From positions 77,937,797-78,001,796 of the forward strand of contig OW799233.1 of the NCBI GenBank assembly GCA_941918925.1: 64,000 bases of DNA, written 5' to 3'. A model generated the notes under the pieces. The model made no database searches, was not told the DNA's origin, and worked only from the letters and a program-made list of their open reading frames with translations. Made by a program: the position numbers and the translations under genes. Shown here one piece after another: positions 30,693 through 42,295 of this stretch (its first letter is position 1; every line of letters starts with the position of its first letter). This DNA comes from Phyto melanocephala (lineage: Eukaryota > Arthropoda > Insecta > Diptera > Rhinophoridae).

Positions 30693-31330
30693 ACAGTTTG
30701 CATTATTTCCTCACACTCATTTTCATCAATTATGTCCAATCTATATATACCATCAGGCCTATCCATTTCAGAAAGAATTTTTAAGTCATGTTCGTTTACA
30801 ATACTCCAATCAGATTTTGAAATATTTCTATCATTTTTTACATTAAATGGCAAAACATTAAATATCTTAGTATTTTCAATTGCTGAAACTTCATTTTCTT
30901 GCGGATCTCTGTACACATTGAAAGACTTAAGCGCACTGATTATTTCAATATTTGGTTTATTTCCAATTTTTAAATTCATATTCAAAAGTTTTTTCTTATT
31001 GTAACATATTTTTAGTTTACATAAATGTATATTAAGCTTTAACAAAAGATCGCGACCAATTAGCATTGGTATAATAGCCTCTTCATCTGGCAGCACAAAA
31101 AAATCATGTGATATGTATTTATTGGATAGAGAAATTTCGCATTGAATACGGCCCAGCACATTCAATTTTCTATTTCCCACACCTCTATAATTGTTTAAAG
31201 TATTCACGTCTTTTAATTCAAATGGCACAAGTGATTTTTTTATGTAGCTAATGGGACTACCGGAATCAAGTAAAGAAAAAATTTTAGTTAACTCAGTGCG
31301 CTTATTCTGTCTAAAGGCAACACTTACCAT
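30644..31330 (-). CDS. pol: Retroviral-type aspartic protease region of Pol
   Basis: 228 codons. SLLDSGSPISYIKK holds the DSG active site (Asp 22) and IPMLIGRDLLLKL the C-terminal substrate-side strand. It would cut the Gag-Pol polyprotein. The reading is contiguous with the zinc knuckles upstream and shifts frame to RT near an AT dinucleotide run at 30659-30668, a likely slippage site. Confidence 0.85.
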   Translation of the reverse strand: MVSVAFRQNKRTELTKIFSLLDSGSPISYIKKSLVPFELKDVNTLNNYRGVGNRKLNVLGRIQCEISLSNKYISHDFFVLPDEEAIIPMLIGRDLLLKLNIHLCKLKICYNKKKLLNMNLKIGNKPNIEIISALKSFNVYRDPQENEVSAIENTKIFNVLPFNVKNDRNISKSDWSIVNEHDLKILSEMDRPDGIYRLDIIDENECEEIMQTVCVIGPKSDIYIWIAT

Positions 31331-31656
31331 TTGAAATGCGTCTAAATCCTCTCCGTCAACAATCGCTGCGGCGATACTCTTCTTTTTCGGGCAATTCTGG
31401 TGAAAATGACCAACTTCTGCGCATATGAAGCACGAGTTTACTGGACGCTTCGGTTTAGGACATCGGCTTTGGTAATGTCCAAACTGTGAGCAATTACAAC
31501 AGCGGACTTCGGAGTCTGGTACTTTGGCATCAGTTTTTTAACCAACTGTGGTCAACTTAGGTTTGTTTACTATGGCTACGTTGACACTTTTTGTTGACCC
31601 AGTACGTGCGTGTTGGCGGCGTTGTTCGTATCTATCCATACGTTTTATCAACTCGT
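31331..31656 (-). pseudogene. gag: Gag nucleocapsid with two CCHC zinc knuckles, one stop
   Basis: CCNCSQFGHYQSRC and CFICAEVGHFHQNC both fit C-X2-C-X4-H-X4-C. The segment bridges gag and protease in the frame of the protease ORF, with an in-frame TAA at about 31538. The knuckles bind element RNA. Whether the stop is real or a sequencing error is unclear. Confidence 0.8.
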
Positions 31657-32718
31657 CTACAGTATTTGCGCCGTATTAATATGTAATAGCATTGCTATTA
31701 TCGGTATACCGTCGATTATGAAGTCGACCAGTTCCTGCTCTTCAATGTCTGACCTGGCTGCGATCGACTGCATAGCCACCAAATAACTCAAACAAGTTTC
31801 ATTTGCTTTCAACGTACGAGACCGAAGTTGGCGGTATACCTCCTGCCGCGATATGCTACGTTTAAACATATTTATTAAATTAGACTTCAGTGCCTCGTAC
31901 TCAATCAAGCCTAGGTTATCGACATATTTCATTGCTGTCCCCTCTAATCGTCGACGAACACCTACACATTTTTCCTTCTCAGTGTAGCTACAAATGTTTG
32001 CATAGTCGTCAAAATGGACAAACCATTTTGTTATGTCGTGGTGGTCATCTCCGCTGAAACGTGGTATAGCCGAATCTAGCTCCATCAAATCTATACGACG
32101 GGCGTGTGCGACTGGATATTCATGAGATTCCAATTCTCGTATTTGCTGCTGTATCTTCATCATTTCTAATCGGATTCGTAAATTTTTTAGTTCGTTTTCA
32201 GCATTCAATAAATTTATGTCAGCAGCAGACACACCAGCAGAAGGACCGGTGGCATCAGAACTCGGTGAATGTTTGGCACTGGCAGCAGATTCATTTTTAT
32301 CCCCAAGGGCAGCAGGGATATTAGACTGTGTCTGAATATTGTTAGCAGGCATGTCGACACTGACATCGGCTATTTTCACGGCAGAAATATTGGCTGCGGA
32401 AGTATTGGCGGTAGGCCTATTAGCAGCAGAAACGGTGGTATTGGCATCGGAAACATTAACAGCGGAGACATCTGCATTGGAAGCATTTACAGCAGGCCCA
32501 TCTATATTATTCTCATTGGCGGCTGTGGAATTAAAATCATTTACCAGTACATCAGAATCACTAAAACGTAGTGCCGGAATTTCAGCTGAATTTTCCCGCT
32601 TGTGTAATGCATCGTATAGTATCCTAATTTGAGTCAATGTGGCCGGTTCGGGAAATTCTACTCCGGCTTTTTTCAATTCCTCTGTCATCACGTGTCGGCT
32701 AGGGCGCAAGTCCATCAC
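31657..32718 (-). CDS. gag: Gag, matrix/capsid part
   Basis: 353 codons from MMDLRPSRHV. Residues about 50-165 are a low-complexity Ala/Asn/Ser/Val stretch. The conserved part is near LMELDSAIPRFSGDDHHDIT, WFVHFDDYANICSYTEKEK, then RSISRQEVYRQLRSR and SYLVAMQSIAARS, as in retrotransposon capsids. It forms the particle that packages element RNA. The frame ends at a stop by 31657, where a single-base shift is needed to run on into the zinc-knuckle segment. Confidence 0.85.
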   Translation of the reverse strand: MMDLRPSRHVMTEELKKAGVEFPEPATLTQIRILYDALHKRENSAEIPALRFSDSDVLVNDFNSTAANENNIDGPAVNASNADVSAVNVSDANTTVSAANRPTANTSAANISAVKIADVSVDMPANNIQTQSNIPAALGDKNESAASAKHSPSSDATGPSAGVSAADINLLNAENELKNLRIRLEMMKIQQQIRELESHEYPVAHARRIDLMELDSAIPRFSGDDHHDITKWFVHFDDYANICSYTEKEKCVGVRRRLEGTAMKYVDNLGLIEYEALKSNLINMFKRSISRQEVYRQLRSRTLKANETCLSYLVAMQSIAARSDIEEQELVDFIIDGIPIIAMLLHINTAQIL

Positions 32719-32801
32719 TTTTCTATTAAATACTTTTCAATCCTTCTTGTTTACTTAGTTTTATTGTGTGGTGCATCTGTTGTACCCCACACCTGATGTT
32801 A

Positions 32802-32997
32802 TAGTAACTTTATCTTTAATATAATGTCTTTTATTTTTGAGTTTTAATACAATTCAGATGCTAACTTATTCAATTCAAAATAAAGAACGACCGGAAACCT
32901 CTGCTGTCATAAGTCAATCCCGAAGTTGGTTGCAATTTACACAAACAGCTGTCATTATATTGCCAATTCAGGGTTGCCATATGACAGATTACTACAA
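32802..32997 (-). repeat. 5' LTR of gypsy element
   Basis: Same 196 bp as 27687-27882. In element orientation it begins TTGTAGTAATC and ends AGTTACTA; gag starts about 85 bp further on. Confidence 0.9.
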
Positions 32998-33689
32998 GTT
33001 CAAATATTAACATGACAATAGTAAAATAATTGATATTAATTTTAAATTATTTTGAATGTAAATAGAATATATTAAAACTTACATATGCACATACATATGT
33101 AAATTTTAGAATTTAAGTGATTTAAATAAAAAAAAAATTATAATAACAATAATAATAAAGTATAGTAAAATTCTTTACTATAACTCACCACTTACAAATC
33201 CCACGTAAACTCCAGGCCTGATACTCGCGAAAATTCGTATTGGTGCTTATAAATAAATTTTACTTAATAAAAAAAAATATTATAAGTAGATATACAAAAA
33301 TTAGTTTACTAAATGAAGTTTCACATTAATAAAAATTAAGTTTTAAATTATTAAGATATACCATATTTAATTTTTTTTATACACAAATAAAGAACTTTTA
33401 AGTAACAAAAACAAAAATGTAATTTAAATTTTAAAGTTGTAAAAAAAATTTGAAATTAAATAATTTATAATTTAAGTTTTAAAGTTTACAAACAACAAAT
33501 AATATTTTTAATATTTAGCTTTCTTTTAAATTAACTATGATTTTTCTCACAGTAAATTTAATTGTTAAATCAGAATAAAAAAAAATATGGATGTATATGT
33601 ATGTATCTTATCAGATCCAATAACAAAATTCGATGATATATAAAGTTTGCCGGTGATTATTTAAGAATTACTGACGCTGACTTTCACTG
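32998..33689. other. AT-rich sequence between gypsy element and minisatellite
   Basis: Very AT-rich, no ORF or element recognised. May be the 3' untranslated part of the second gypsy element. Confidence 0.4.
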
Positions 33690-33885
33690 GAACTAAAGTT
33701 GACGGTTTTAAAATTGACGGTTTTTGTATAAAAGTTAACGGTTTTAAAATTGACGGTTTTTGTATTAAAGTTGACGGTTTTTGTATTAAAGTTGACGGTT
33801 GTAAAAATTGACGGTTTTTGTATTAAAGTTGACGGCTGTAAAAATTGACGATCTTTGTATTAAAGTTGACGGTTGTGGCCAACTG
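33690..33885 (+). repeat. Minisatellite, TTGACGGTTTT units
   Basis: About nine tandem units of some 20 bp, alternating AAAGTTGACGGTTTTTGTAT and AAAATTGACGGTT. One unit has GACGATC. Confidence 0.85.
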
Positions 33886-34264
33886 ATATAGTCCACAACC
33901 TTAGCAAGGTTTTGAATATTAACTGTTTCACACCACGAAACCCGAATTAGTTTTCCAAATATCCGTATTGAATGGTAGAAGTCGCAGTTTTAAAAAAAAA
34001 TATTTTAGTGGAAATATCTCTAATTATATTTCAAGCTTCAAAATTCCAAATATAATCCAAAAATTTTAATTTCAAAATTTTTAAAAGTTCTAAACAAAAT
34101 TTTCAAACCAAATCTGATTCCAAAAAAAATATCTATTACCAAAGCAAAATTTTTGTAAAGTAAAAAAAAAAAATTTTGGAAACGAAGCCTCACAAAACAG
34201 ATGAAGTTTTGAGCACAGCTGAAACTGAAAAAGCGAGTTTCCTGAAATTGGTAAATAGAGATCG

Positions 34265-36345
34265 TCAGGACCATATATCTTTTGCATGATGAATGCATCT
34301 ATTATCTGAATCTATATCCTCCAACTCGTAATTTACATGTCCAATTCTGCGTAATACCTTTGCCTTTACTCCCACAGGAGCAAGCTTTGAATTGAAAAAC
34401 TCCGCCTTTGAACTTTGGTTAAATTTTCGTCTGTAAACGTATTGTCCCACTGTAAAGTCCTTTGTCCGAGTTCGTAAATTATATGTTCGAGCATTTTTGT
34501 CATAAACTTTACGCATATAACCTTAAATTTTCTCCCGTATTAAACAAAATTCGTCTTGTCTTTCCACAAAAGAATCTGTATCCGCTAAAATTTTTAATTT
34601 TCGTAAAACTTCGTAGTCCTTACCGTGAGTCAACATGTTCTGACCAAACACTATTTGATATGGTGTTCTACCAACAGTTTGATGTACACTATTCCTCAAC
34701 GAGGAATTAATACTGGGCACAAAAGTATCCCAAACGCGTTGGTTATCTCTAACTTAACTTCTCAAAGCTTCGTTTATTGACCGGTTTACTCGTTCGCTAG
34801 CGTTAGATTGTGGACTGTATGTGCTCAATACCATTATTCTTTAAAAATGATTTAAAATCCTTACTTCTGAATTGACTACCATTATCAGAAACAATTGTTT
34901 CAGGGGTAACAACAGAATATTTCCGTCCATAAATAGTCAATAATGTGTCTTGAAATAAATTTCTTCAATGGTTTTAAAAATGTAAATTTATAAAAGTGGT
35001 CCAAAACTATTAAAATACCAATATGTCCAGACTTAGTCCTAGGTAAAGGTCCAATTAAATCTATGTATAATCGTTGAAACGGTCTTTCAGTCGTAACCAT
35101 CATACCGATTGGAGGTCTTAAAGTCGTAGTTGGAGTCTTAGAGGTCTTACACAGTTCACAATTTGCAATGTAGGTTTTTGCGTCAGTCACAAGTCCTGGC
35201 CAGAAGAAAAATCGTCGTACACGTTCTAAAGTCTTAACGATACAACCATGAGCAGAACTAGGCGTATCATGTGCAAAATAAATTACTCCGTGATGCAATT
35301 CCCGAGGTACAAGTAATTTCCACGAATCGGATTCATCTAACTCTCCTGAAGAAAAATTAGTTCTCTTATAAATATATTTGTCTATTACTCTGTAATCAGG
35401 TAGTCCAGATTCAGAAAAATCATCACGTAATTTCACATATTCAACACTATTGAATGAATCAGACTCTAAATCAATGGAAGGTATGTTATCAATTTCCAAT
35501 ACGTCAACTGATATCTCACCTTCATATACACGTGACAATGCATCAGGCACAATATTTTCCTTTCCACTTCGGTGCTCAATAGAAAAACTAAAACCCTGCA
35601 ATTTCAATGACCACCTAGCTAACCTACCAGATAAGTCCTTTTGACTCATAAGCCATTTCAAGCTCGCATGGTCGGTGACCACGGTAAATTGCAGACCTTC
35701 AATATATGGCCGAAATTTTTTAATTGCCATCACTACAGCCAGGCATTCAAGTTCCGTAATTGTGTAATTGCGTTGAGCCTTATTTAACTTCTGAGACATG
35801 TATGCAATGGGTCTTTCCGTCCCGTCAAGTAATGACGCAGTGGTCAGCCTGGTATTCAATTCATCAAAAGCAACTTGAGCTTTATCAGTCCACATAAAAT
35901 TTTTCTTTTTAGTCAACAGTTCGGTCAATGGCAACGTTAAAGTGGAGTAATCCTGTATAAAACGTCGGTACCACCCAGTCATTCCCAGCAATCGTCGTAA
36001 ATGTCGAACAGATTGTGGTACCGGAAAGTCTTGTATAGCCTTAACCTTATCGTCATTTACTTGTAAACTTCCATTTCCTACAACTTATCCGAGATATTTC
36101 ACTTGATCAAGTGCAAAACAACTCTTCTTAATATTAATTGTCAAACCTGCTTTTCTCAGTTGTGTCGATACTTCCATCAGATGCGTCAGATGTTCGTCAA
36201 AATTCGTTGAAACCACTTAAAGGTCGTCAAGATACACAAAAACCTGTGTCTTTAATTTATACGGAATTACAACGTCTATAAGTCTGCACAACGTTTGCGG
36301 TGCATTACACAGTCCAAACGGCATTCTTGTAAACTTCATTAAGTA
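34265..36345 (-). pseudogene. pol: Second Ty3/gypsy Pol fragment (RT end, RNase H, integrase), decayed
   Basis: Antisense. RT remnant near 36320-36000 (MPFGLCNAPQTL, VFVYLDDL, then stops at about 36217 and 36087). The 35991-34900 ORF has LTELLTKKKNFMWTDKA, RNase H FTVVTDHASLKWLM with RSGKENIVPDALSR, and integrase GCIVKTLERVRRFFFWPG, CELCKTSKT and LYIDLIGPLPRTKSG. Pieces at 34720-34523 and 34516-34265 finish the integrase. Gag, protease, most of the RT and both LTRs are missing. It is distinct from, and older than, the copy at 27687. Confidence 0.88.
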
Positions 36346-36731
36346 AAACTTTTTTTTTCTTAAATCAAAGTACTAGTACTTTGAATCAACGTACCATTAC
36401 TTAAACAAATTTTATATAATAAAGTTATGAACGTAATCATTAAAATAAACGAATGAATACGTTAAATTAAAGAACAGGATTACTTATTTTTTTAAAGAAA
36501 AAATGTAAGGAATGGTTTTAAAGTACTGTTCATATGTACGTTAACTCTTGTTTCGAATTTTAATGAATATTTTCCTGGAAACAACATATTTTTACGTTAA
36601 GTCAAAGAATTTTTGCAAAAAAATCAATGAAATTAAGTCAATGAATGGGGTTCATTGAATTTATGTAAAATAATTTTGTCAGTGTACACGTTGTGAAGGG
36701 TATATAAGGAATATAGCACCCTTACTTGTTT

Positions 36732-37166
36732 ATGATAATATGATTTCAACTGTTCTTTTTCTTGCTAAATACATTCTTTTTTCTTTAGAGCGAAGTTTTT
36801 AGTTTGTAGTACGATTGTTAAAATATTTTCAATACTTTAGGTCATTTAAACCATATGATGAATTTAGTATTTAAATATTTCAAAATATAATTTTATAATT
36901 ATGAATGTGGATATATACGATTGCAAAAATATCAATATTTAAAAGATATCACAAAGCAAAACATATTTCATTGCTTTGTTTCTTATTCTGAACTCTTGTT
37001 TATTTATTTTTTTCTTATTGACACTTACATTAAAGTCTTTTCCAGATTTATGGATTGGTATTACCTTAGCCATTATAAAAGTACCCATTGTTCAAACAAA
37101 AGTTAAATATTTTAGTTAAGATTTCATAAGAGTAATCGGGCATATTTTAAGCATTATTAAGTTTCA
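36732..37166. other. Intron 7 sequence, no feature
   Basis: AT-rich. A 61-codon ORF at 36921-37106 shows no family resemblance. Confidence 0.45.
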
Positions 37167-37721
37167 GCACTATATTCGGCTGTGCCGAATCTTTTATACC
37201 CACCATTAATTTTTGTTATATACTGTAATCGCTATGGAATAATCTCTTTATACTAAAATATGTATCACTTTCTTTGTGTTACTTTGATAATGTTAGTAAA
37301 ATATTTTCGTAATTTTAGTCTTTCAATAAAAGTGGACGTTACAGTAGTCGTGTCAATAAAGTTTCTGCTAGAAAATACAACTAGATATATCAATATAGTC
37401 CTTTATTTTCCCAAAATCTTTTTTCATAAAAAAATTATATGCATTTTTCGATAAAAATTTTAGTACAAAGCCTTTGACCAAAAAGTAATGGTTGCAAAAT
37501 TTCAGAATCATATATCTAATTTAAATTAATTTAAATTTAAATACATTTAAATTATGAATATGCACTGCGCGGTATAAATTTTCATACGTTTTGATCTATA
37601 ACTCCTTTCCTAATTCAAAGATTTTGGCAAGAAAGATTTTGGGAAAAATATTTTCTTTACCCAGGAAATATATATACGTAAAATTGGAATTGGAAAATCG
37701 GGAGCATCAATCCCAACCACG

Positions 37722-38695
37722 ATGAATGTTGATGAGATGAACGAAACATTTATAAAACTTCGTGACGTTCCTTCAAATGTTTCTTTTTATTATCAGACCC
37801 AAAGTTCGTCTACACAAGATATTCCGTTTTGTTTTGATCGTATTAATGAACGTTATGTTATGGCCAGCTGTCAAGCTATCAAATCAAATACAACAGGATT
37901 TGATGGACTTCACACAAAATTTTTAAGGATAGTTTTGCCTCAGTTTTTACGTTATATAACACATATATTTAACAATATTATCATGAAATGCACCTACCTT
38001 AAAAATTGGAAACATGCTAAGATTATACCAATACCAAAGTCAAATAAGGACTTCCGGCCAATTGCTATCTTACCTTATCTGTTTAAAGTATTTGAGCGTT
38101 TACTACATCAGCAGATAAGTAAATATATCAATGATAATTGCTTACTTACAAACAGACAATCTGGATTTCGGCCTAAACACAGTTGTATAATTGCTTTAAT
38201 TGATGTCCCTGAGGACATCCGCCAGCAGATCGATGTTGGTGGTGTTTCCTTTCTCGTACTTCTCGATAATTTAAAGGCATTTGACACCGTGGACCATGAA
38301 GTTCTTTGTTTCAAACTATTAAAGATGTTTCATTTCTCAAAGTTTTCAACACAATTGATATCATCATATTTAAAAGGTCGCTGTCAATCTGTTTTTGCGA
38401 ACTGCAAAACTTCTCGACCTCTACCACTCTTGAAGGGAGTGCCACAAGGATCGAGACCTGGACCGTTACTCTTTGCGATATATGTTAATGATTTACCACA
38501 ACAGATGCAATATTGTAAAGTTCATATGTATGCTGACGACGTCCAAGTTTATACAAGTAGCAGCTTAAGCAATGCAAATCGTTGCATTCAAAACCTAAAT
38601 ATGGATCTAAAAAGGGTACATAAATGGGCAAGTAGAAATGGTTTGTGTCTTAATCCTCACAAGTCAAAATGATTAGTTTTAACCAAAAAGACTAT
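37722..38695 (+). pseudogene. LINE reverse transcriptase, first part
   Basis: 316-codon ORF: DFRPIAILPYLFKVFERLL, NRQSGFRPKHSC, LLDNLKAFDTVDHEVL (Asp 182), GVPQGSRPGPLLFAIYVNDL (PQGS 241-244) and MYADDVQVYTS (YADD 270-273). The fingers and palm are present and the endonuclease is missing. The frame stops where the Harbinger element begins. Confidence 0.88.
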
Positions 38696-40635
38696 CACCC
38701 CAATTCTAAATATTCCCAGGGAATTGAATTCCCCGGGAATTCATTTTTCCCGCGAATAAAATTCCCCTATTCTAAACAGTCGGGGAAGGGAATAACAAGG
38801 GAGAGAGAATTTTACATTTTCAAAGTCAGCTGTTTGCTTTTGCTGTTTTGTTTTGACAAAATATTTGCTAATAATTTTTAGAAATATTAAGCGTAAAAAG
38901 TGAATACTCGTAAATAATAAAAAAGAAATTGTTAAAAGTGAATAAAAATGTTTAGTGTAGCGTTGATAATAATAGCTGAAGCAAAAAACTCAGAAGCATA
39001 TCAATCTGACAAGAATAAGCAAAGGGTAGAAAGGAGCATGCTACGTAACGCCAGCAACCCACTTGAGTTGCCGCACATTTTGTAAGTAAATTTTACTTTT
39101 GGAGTAAATAAATCGGCGTTCAAATATCTGTTGGACGTGTTCAGCCCAAAGGTAAGTCGTTTGCAATTTCTCCAATCGTGAAATTAAGTGAGATTTTACG
39201 CTTCTTTGCTGAAGGTTGGTACCAAACGGGTATAGGTAAAGATTGCGGTGTGTCTGTGGATCAGTGTAGTCTTAGCAAAGTTCTGGCAGAAGTTATTAAT
39301 ATATTTGAGGAGCATTTACGCCCAATGTAGATAACTTTTTGTAGAACTGAAGTGCAAAAACGGCAAATTGCGTTAGCTTTTTATGTAAAGTATGTTATTC
39401 CAAGCATTATAGGATGTGTTGACGGATCGCATGACCGCATTATTTCTCCTCCTAAGAACAAGCATCTTTACTACAACACGAAGGAATACTATAATTTGAA
39501 TGTAATGCTGGTTAAGTATTTCTTTTGTTTTAAATTATCAATAATTAATTTTTAATAAAAAAATTACAGGTCTGTGATCATGAGCTGAGGATTCAGTACG
39601 TTGATGCCTTACATCCTGGAGCGTGTCACGATTCCTTTATTTGGAATTCTGGCGAATTGCGTACTCACCTTGAGCAAGAATTGGCTTCTTGGTAAAGTTT
39701 TGAATGATAACAGACAATTCATAAATTAAAACTGCATTTTTTTTAGCAGACGCAGGATATTCACTTGAACCGTGACTTTTAACGTCTTATAGATATCCTG
39801 TGGACATCTATAAGACGTATGTTGAAATTAAATTTAATGAAATTCACTCCAAGTGTCGAAATGTGGTTGAACGCACTAATGGTGTTTTAAAAATTGATGG
39901 AGGTGCATTCTTGGTGCTAGACAGCTTCACTACGCTCCAAAAAAAGCTGCTAAAATAACAAATTTTTGCTGTTCGTTGCATAACATAACAATACTACAGT
40001 ACACGATGTAGAAAATTTAGATTGTTAGAACGTTTAGGATAATGATGTGGTATCCTTAGACTCACCACAATATTAATCCATTGCCTAAGATATTAGAAAA
40101 TATAATAGAAAAATATTAGAAAAAATATTGCGAATAATCTCTAATAAATTTCTGTAATAAAGCCATTTCTTATTTATGTATATATGTACATTTTTTAAAT
40201 AAATATAACATTTTATTAAAAAAATTTAAAAACTTCAAAAATTAAAAAATTAAAAAAAAGATAAATAAAAATTAAAATTATTTTAAAACTAAAAAACAAT
40301 TCATTATTCTGCTTCCTGTTTGTTGTTTTTATCCTAAAAGTAACAATAAATTACAATATTTATCACAATTTTTTAAAAAAAATATTAAATACTTACATTT
40401 TTGTCACAACTCCCTTTGAATTTGTTGGCGGATTTTTTCCCAAACATTGTTATTACATTCTCCCTTTAATTACCTTTCATAATACCTACTTTTTTCCCAG
40501 GGAACAATTTCCCAATTTCGAAGTTCATTTAGAATAAGGGAAAAGGAACAAATTTCCCCGGGAGAAGTTATTTAGAATAGGGGAACAGGGAATAGGGAAA
40601 TAATTCCCAGGGAATTGTTATTTAGAATTGGGGTG
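38696..40635 (+). mobile_element. PIF/Harbinger transposon inside LINE
   Basis: Inverted ends CACCCCAATTCTAAATA, followed by GGGAATT-rich subterminal repeats at both sides, flanked by TAT (38693-38695, 40636-40638). The 1940-bp element contains a decayed Harbinger transposase. It interrupts the LINE reading frame and must be younger than it. Confidence 0.88.
38949..39985 (+). pseudogene. Harbinger transposase (HARBI1-like), broken
   Basis: Starts MFSVALIIIAEAK. Then FFAEGWYQTGIGKDCGVSVD (HTH), IGCVDGSHDRIISPPKN (first catalytic Asp), VQYVDALHPGACHDSFIWN-like reading around 39590 (second Asp), and CRNVVERTNGVLKI (Glu) followed by KAAKITNFCCSLHNI. The order is that of HARBI1-type DDE transposases. 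At least one likely intron (39495-39568), stops and a deletion after GVLKI make it non-functional. Confidence 0.85.
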
Positions 40636-41094
40636 TATGAAGTTGGATCAGGAACCAGTATTAATGTTAGGCAATCAAAACATTAAGATAGTGCCAACAG
40701 CAAAAAATCTTGGTATTACTTTTACAGCTCACTTACGTGGTCTGATCATATTAATACTGCTACAGGTAAAACGTATTCAATGCTACGTACACTGTGGAAT
40801 ACTCAAAATTTTACGCCATTAAAAACTCGCATCTTGCTTGCAAAGACTTAGCTTCTGCCAAGTTTGTTATATGGATGTGAAATATATGCCAAATGTGAAT
40901 ACGTAAGTAAGAGAAAATTGATATCAGCATATAATGCCATACTGAGATATGTTTTTAATCTGAGAAGATATGACCACATTACTGAGTACTCAAAGAAACT
41001 CTATGGCGTTACAAAATCGTAAATACACGTCAACCGGCATATCTTTATGAGAGACTTGTTTCAACACGTTCTGAGAGGACAATTGACATACGGC
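40636..41094 (+). pseudogene. LINE reverse transcriptase, second part
   Basis: Follows the Harbinger element: IVPTAKNLGITFT, LLYGCEIYAKCEYVSKRKLI and YNAILRYVFNLRRYDH, the thumb region and C-terminal part of CR1/Jockey-type RTs. Stops and small shifts are present. It ends at the hAT derivative. Confidence 0.8.
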
Positions 41095-42295
41095 TAGGGT
41101 TTGGGAATTAACCACTTAGTATTCCCGGGAAAATTTTACTCTTATTCCCGGGAAAACGGGAAATAAAAAATATGTAGTATATTAGGAAATATGTTTAATT
41201 TTATTTTTAATTTCTTATCTGTTTCGGTAAATTTAAAGAATATTTGAATAAAAAGTAAGTTTTTTAATTTGTTGGCGTTTTTTGTTTGTTAAGTATCTAC
41301 AACTTTTCTCAAATACGACTATGTAAAAGAAAAACAAACATCATCCGTCAAAAATATTTCACGCCAAAGTTAACGACTTTCTGGAATTATTTTTAATAAG
41401 TGCTCATAAATTTCAAGTGAATTAATTATATACAGACATAATTAAATGTTTTCTTGTATAAAAATGTTTTTATAACAACCGTAAAACCAGCAGTAGTTTC
41501 CGTGGTTCATTTTTATAAATATAATCGTATGTACAAATTGTTTTTAAAAGTGGTCACAGAATTTGTAAGTATAATTTTTTTTATTTATGATTGAATTTTT
41601 CTAATAATACTTTTTTTTTAAATTCACTTTGTTTAGAAGCAAAATGTCTGAAGTTGGTAACTATTTTTAAACGCAGCACAATGTAATATTTTTCCAAAAA
41701 GGTTAATATTCAAGGGCGGTCTCATACGTCACCTTCTCTTGGTTCACAAAATAAAATTTGAAAACGATTCTTCAACACCTGCACCAAATAAAAAAAATAA
41801 TTCCACCATTAAAAGTGTTTTAGACACCCAAACATTACCAGAAATTGTTTCAAAATTGGCAGCAGTCGATGGAATAACTATTCGGACAATTACACAAGGT
41901 TCTTTTATTCGTCAAAGTTTTTTCAGTAAAAATATGACGTTACCAAAACGAAACTGATGTTAAAAACATTGTAATAAAATATTACAACGCCGTTAAAAAT
42001 ACGATGGCGAAAACAATATCCAGTCAAATTTGCGACAATTTGAGGTTTGCTCTTGTATTAGACGAGTGGAGTAGTGTTGTCCAAAAAATATATCTGTTTA
42101 CATGCCAATAATTATTTTTATAATTTGGGTTAAGTTTATATTTCCGGAAGATGTAATGCTGACACAATAAGGACTGTAATGGAAAATAAACTACTACTAA
42201 AACAATGAATTATTAACCAAATCGTGATGTTAAAGTTAACAAACATTATTTAATTTAAAAGAAATATTATTTTCGGGTATTCCGGGAATTCCCAT
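41095..42295 (+). mobile_element. hAT deletion derivative, copy 1
   Basis: Left end TAGGGTTTGGGAATTAACC with CCCGGGAA subterminal repeats. Right end stops at CGGGAATTCCC and lacks about 60 bp seen in copy 2 (62668). Carries transposase scraps: 41739-41957 with LDTQTLPEIVSKLAAVDGIT and, near 42045, FALVLDEWSS, typical of hAT proteins with an N-terminal zinc finger. Most of the catalytic domain is deleted. Confidence 0.75.

Larger units (their letters stand above)
27687..32997 (-). mobile_element. Ty3/gypsy LTR retrotransposon, young copy
   Basis: Two 196-bp direct LTRs (27687-27882 and 32802-32997) differ at one base as read. Antisense between them lie Gag, two zinc knuckles, protease, RT-RNase H and integrase in Ty3/gypsy order. 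No envelope gene. Outer target duplication and polypurine tract could not be fixed. The genes are interrupted by a few single-base frameshifts and one stop, unexpected for near-identical LTRs. Confidence 0.9.
27212..36684. mobile_element. TA-flanked composite insertion with CACTGA ends
   Basis: Begins CACTGAACC and ends GTCAGTG; imperfect inverted ends of about 30 bp share AATTTATGTA and CAGTGTA. TA flanks both sides (27210-27211, 36685-36686). A 5-bp reading (TACAC) fits equally well. It contains two retrotransposons and no transposase of its own that I recognise. TA plus CACTG ends would suit a Tc1/mariner-type element. Confidence 0.55.
26010..36731 (+). mobile_element. Subfamily A DINE-like element split by a 9.5-kb insertion
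   Basis: Left part 26010-27211 starts TTATACCCTTCACC and runs to GCATGACTA. The right part resumes at 36687 with CACGTTGTGAAGGGTATATA and ends CCCTTACTTGTTT. Compared with the intact copy at 312-1000 the parts join exactly, apart from the duplicated target. The left part holds internal duplications: the GAATAGAGGAGTCGATGAAG block twice and TATCCAGGAATGAATCGCT three times. The hairpin in the right part is deleted. Confidence 0.78.

Noticed and set aside
32106..32632. Sense-strand ORFs opposite gypsy gag
   Set aside because: Mirror frames of the Ala/Ser-rich gag segment, no domain.
27212..36684. Interpretation of the 9.5-kb insertion as a single LTR retrotransposon
   Set aside because: The outer ends are inverted, not direct, and lack TG...CA.
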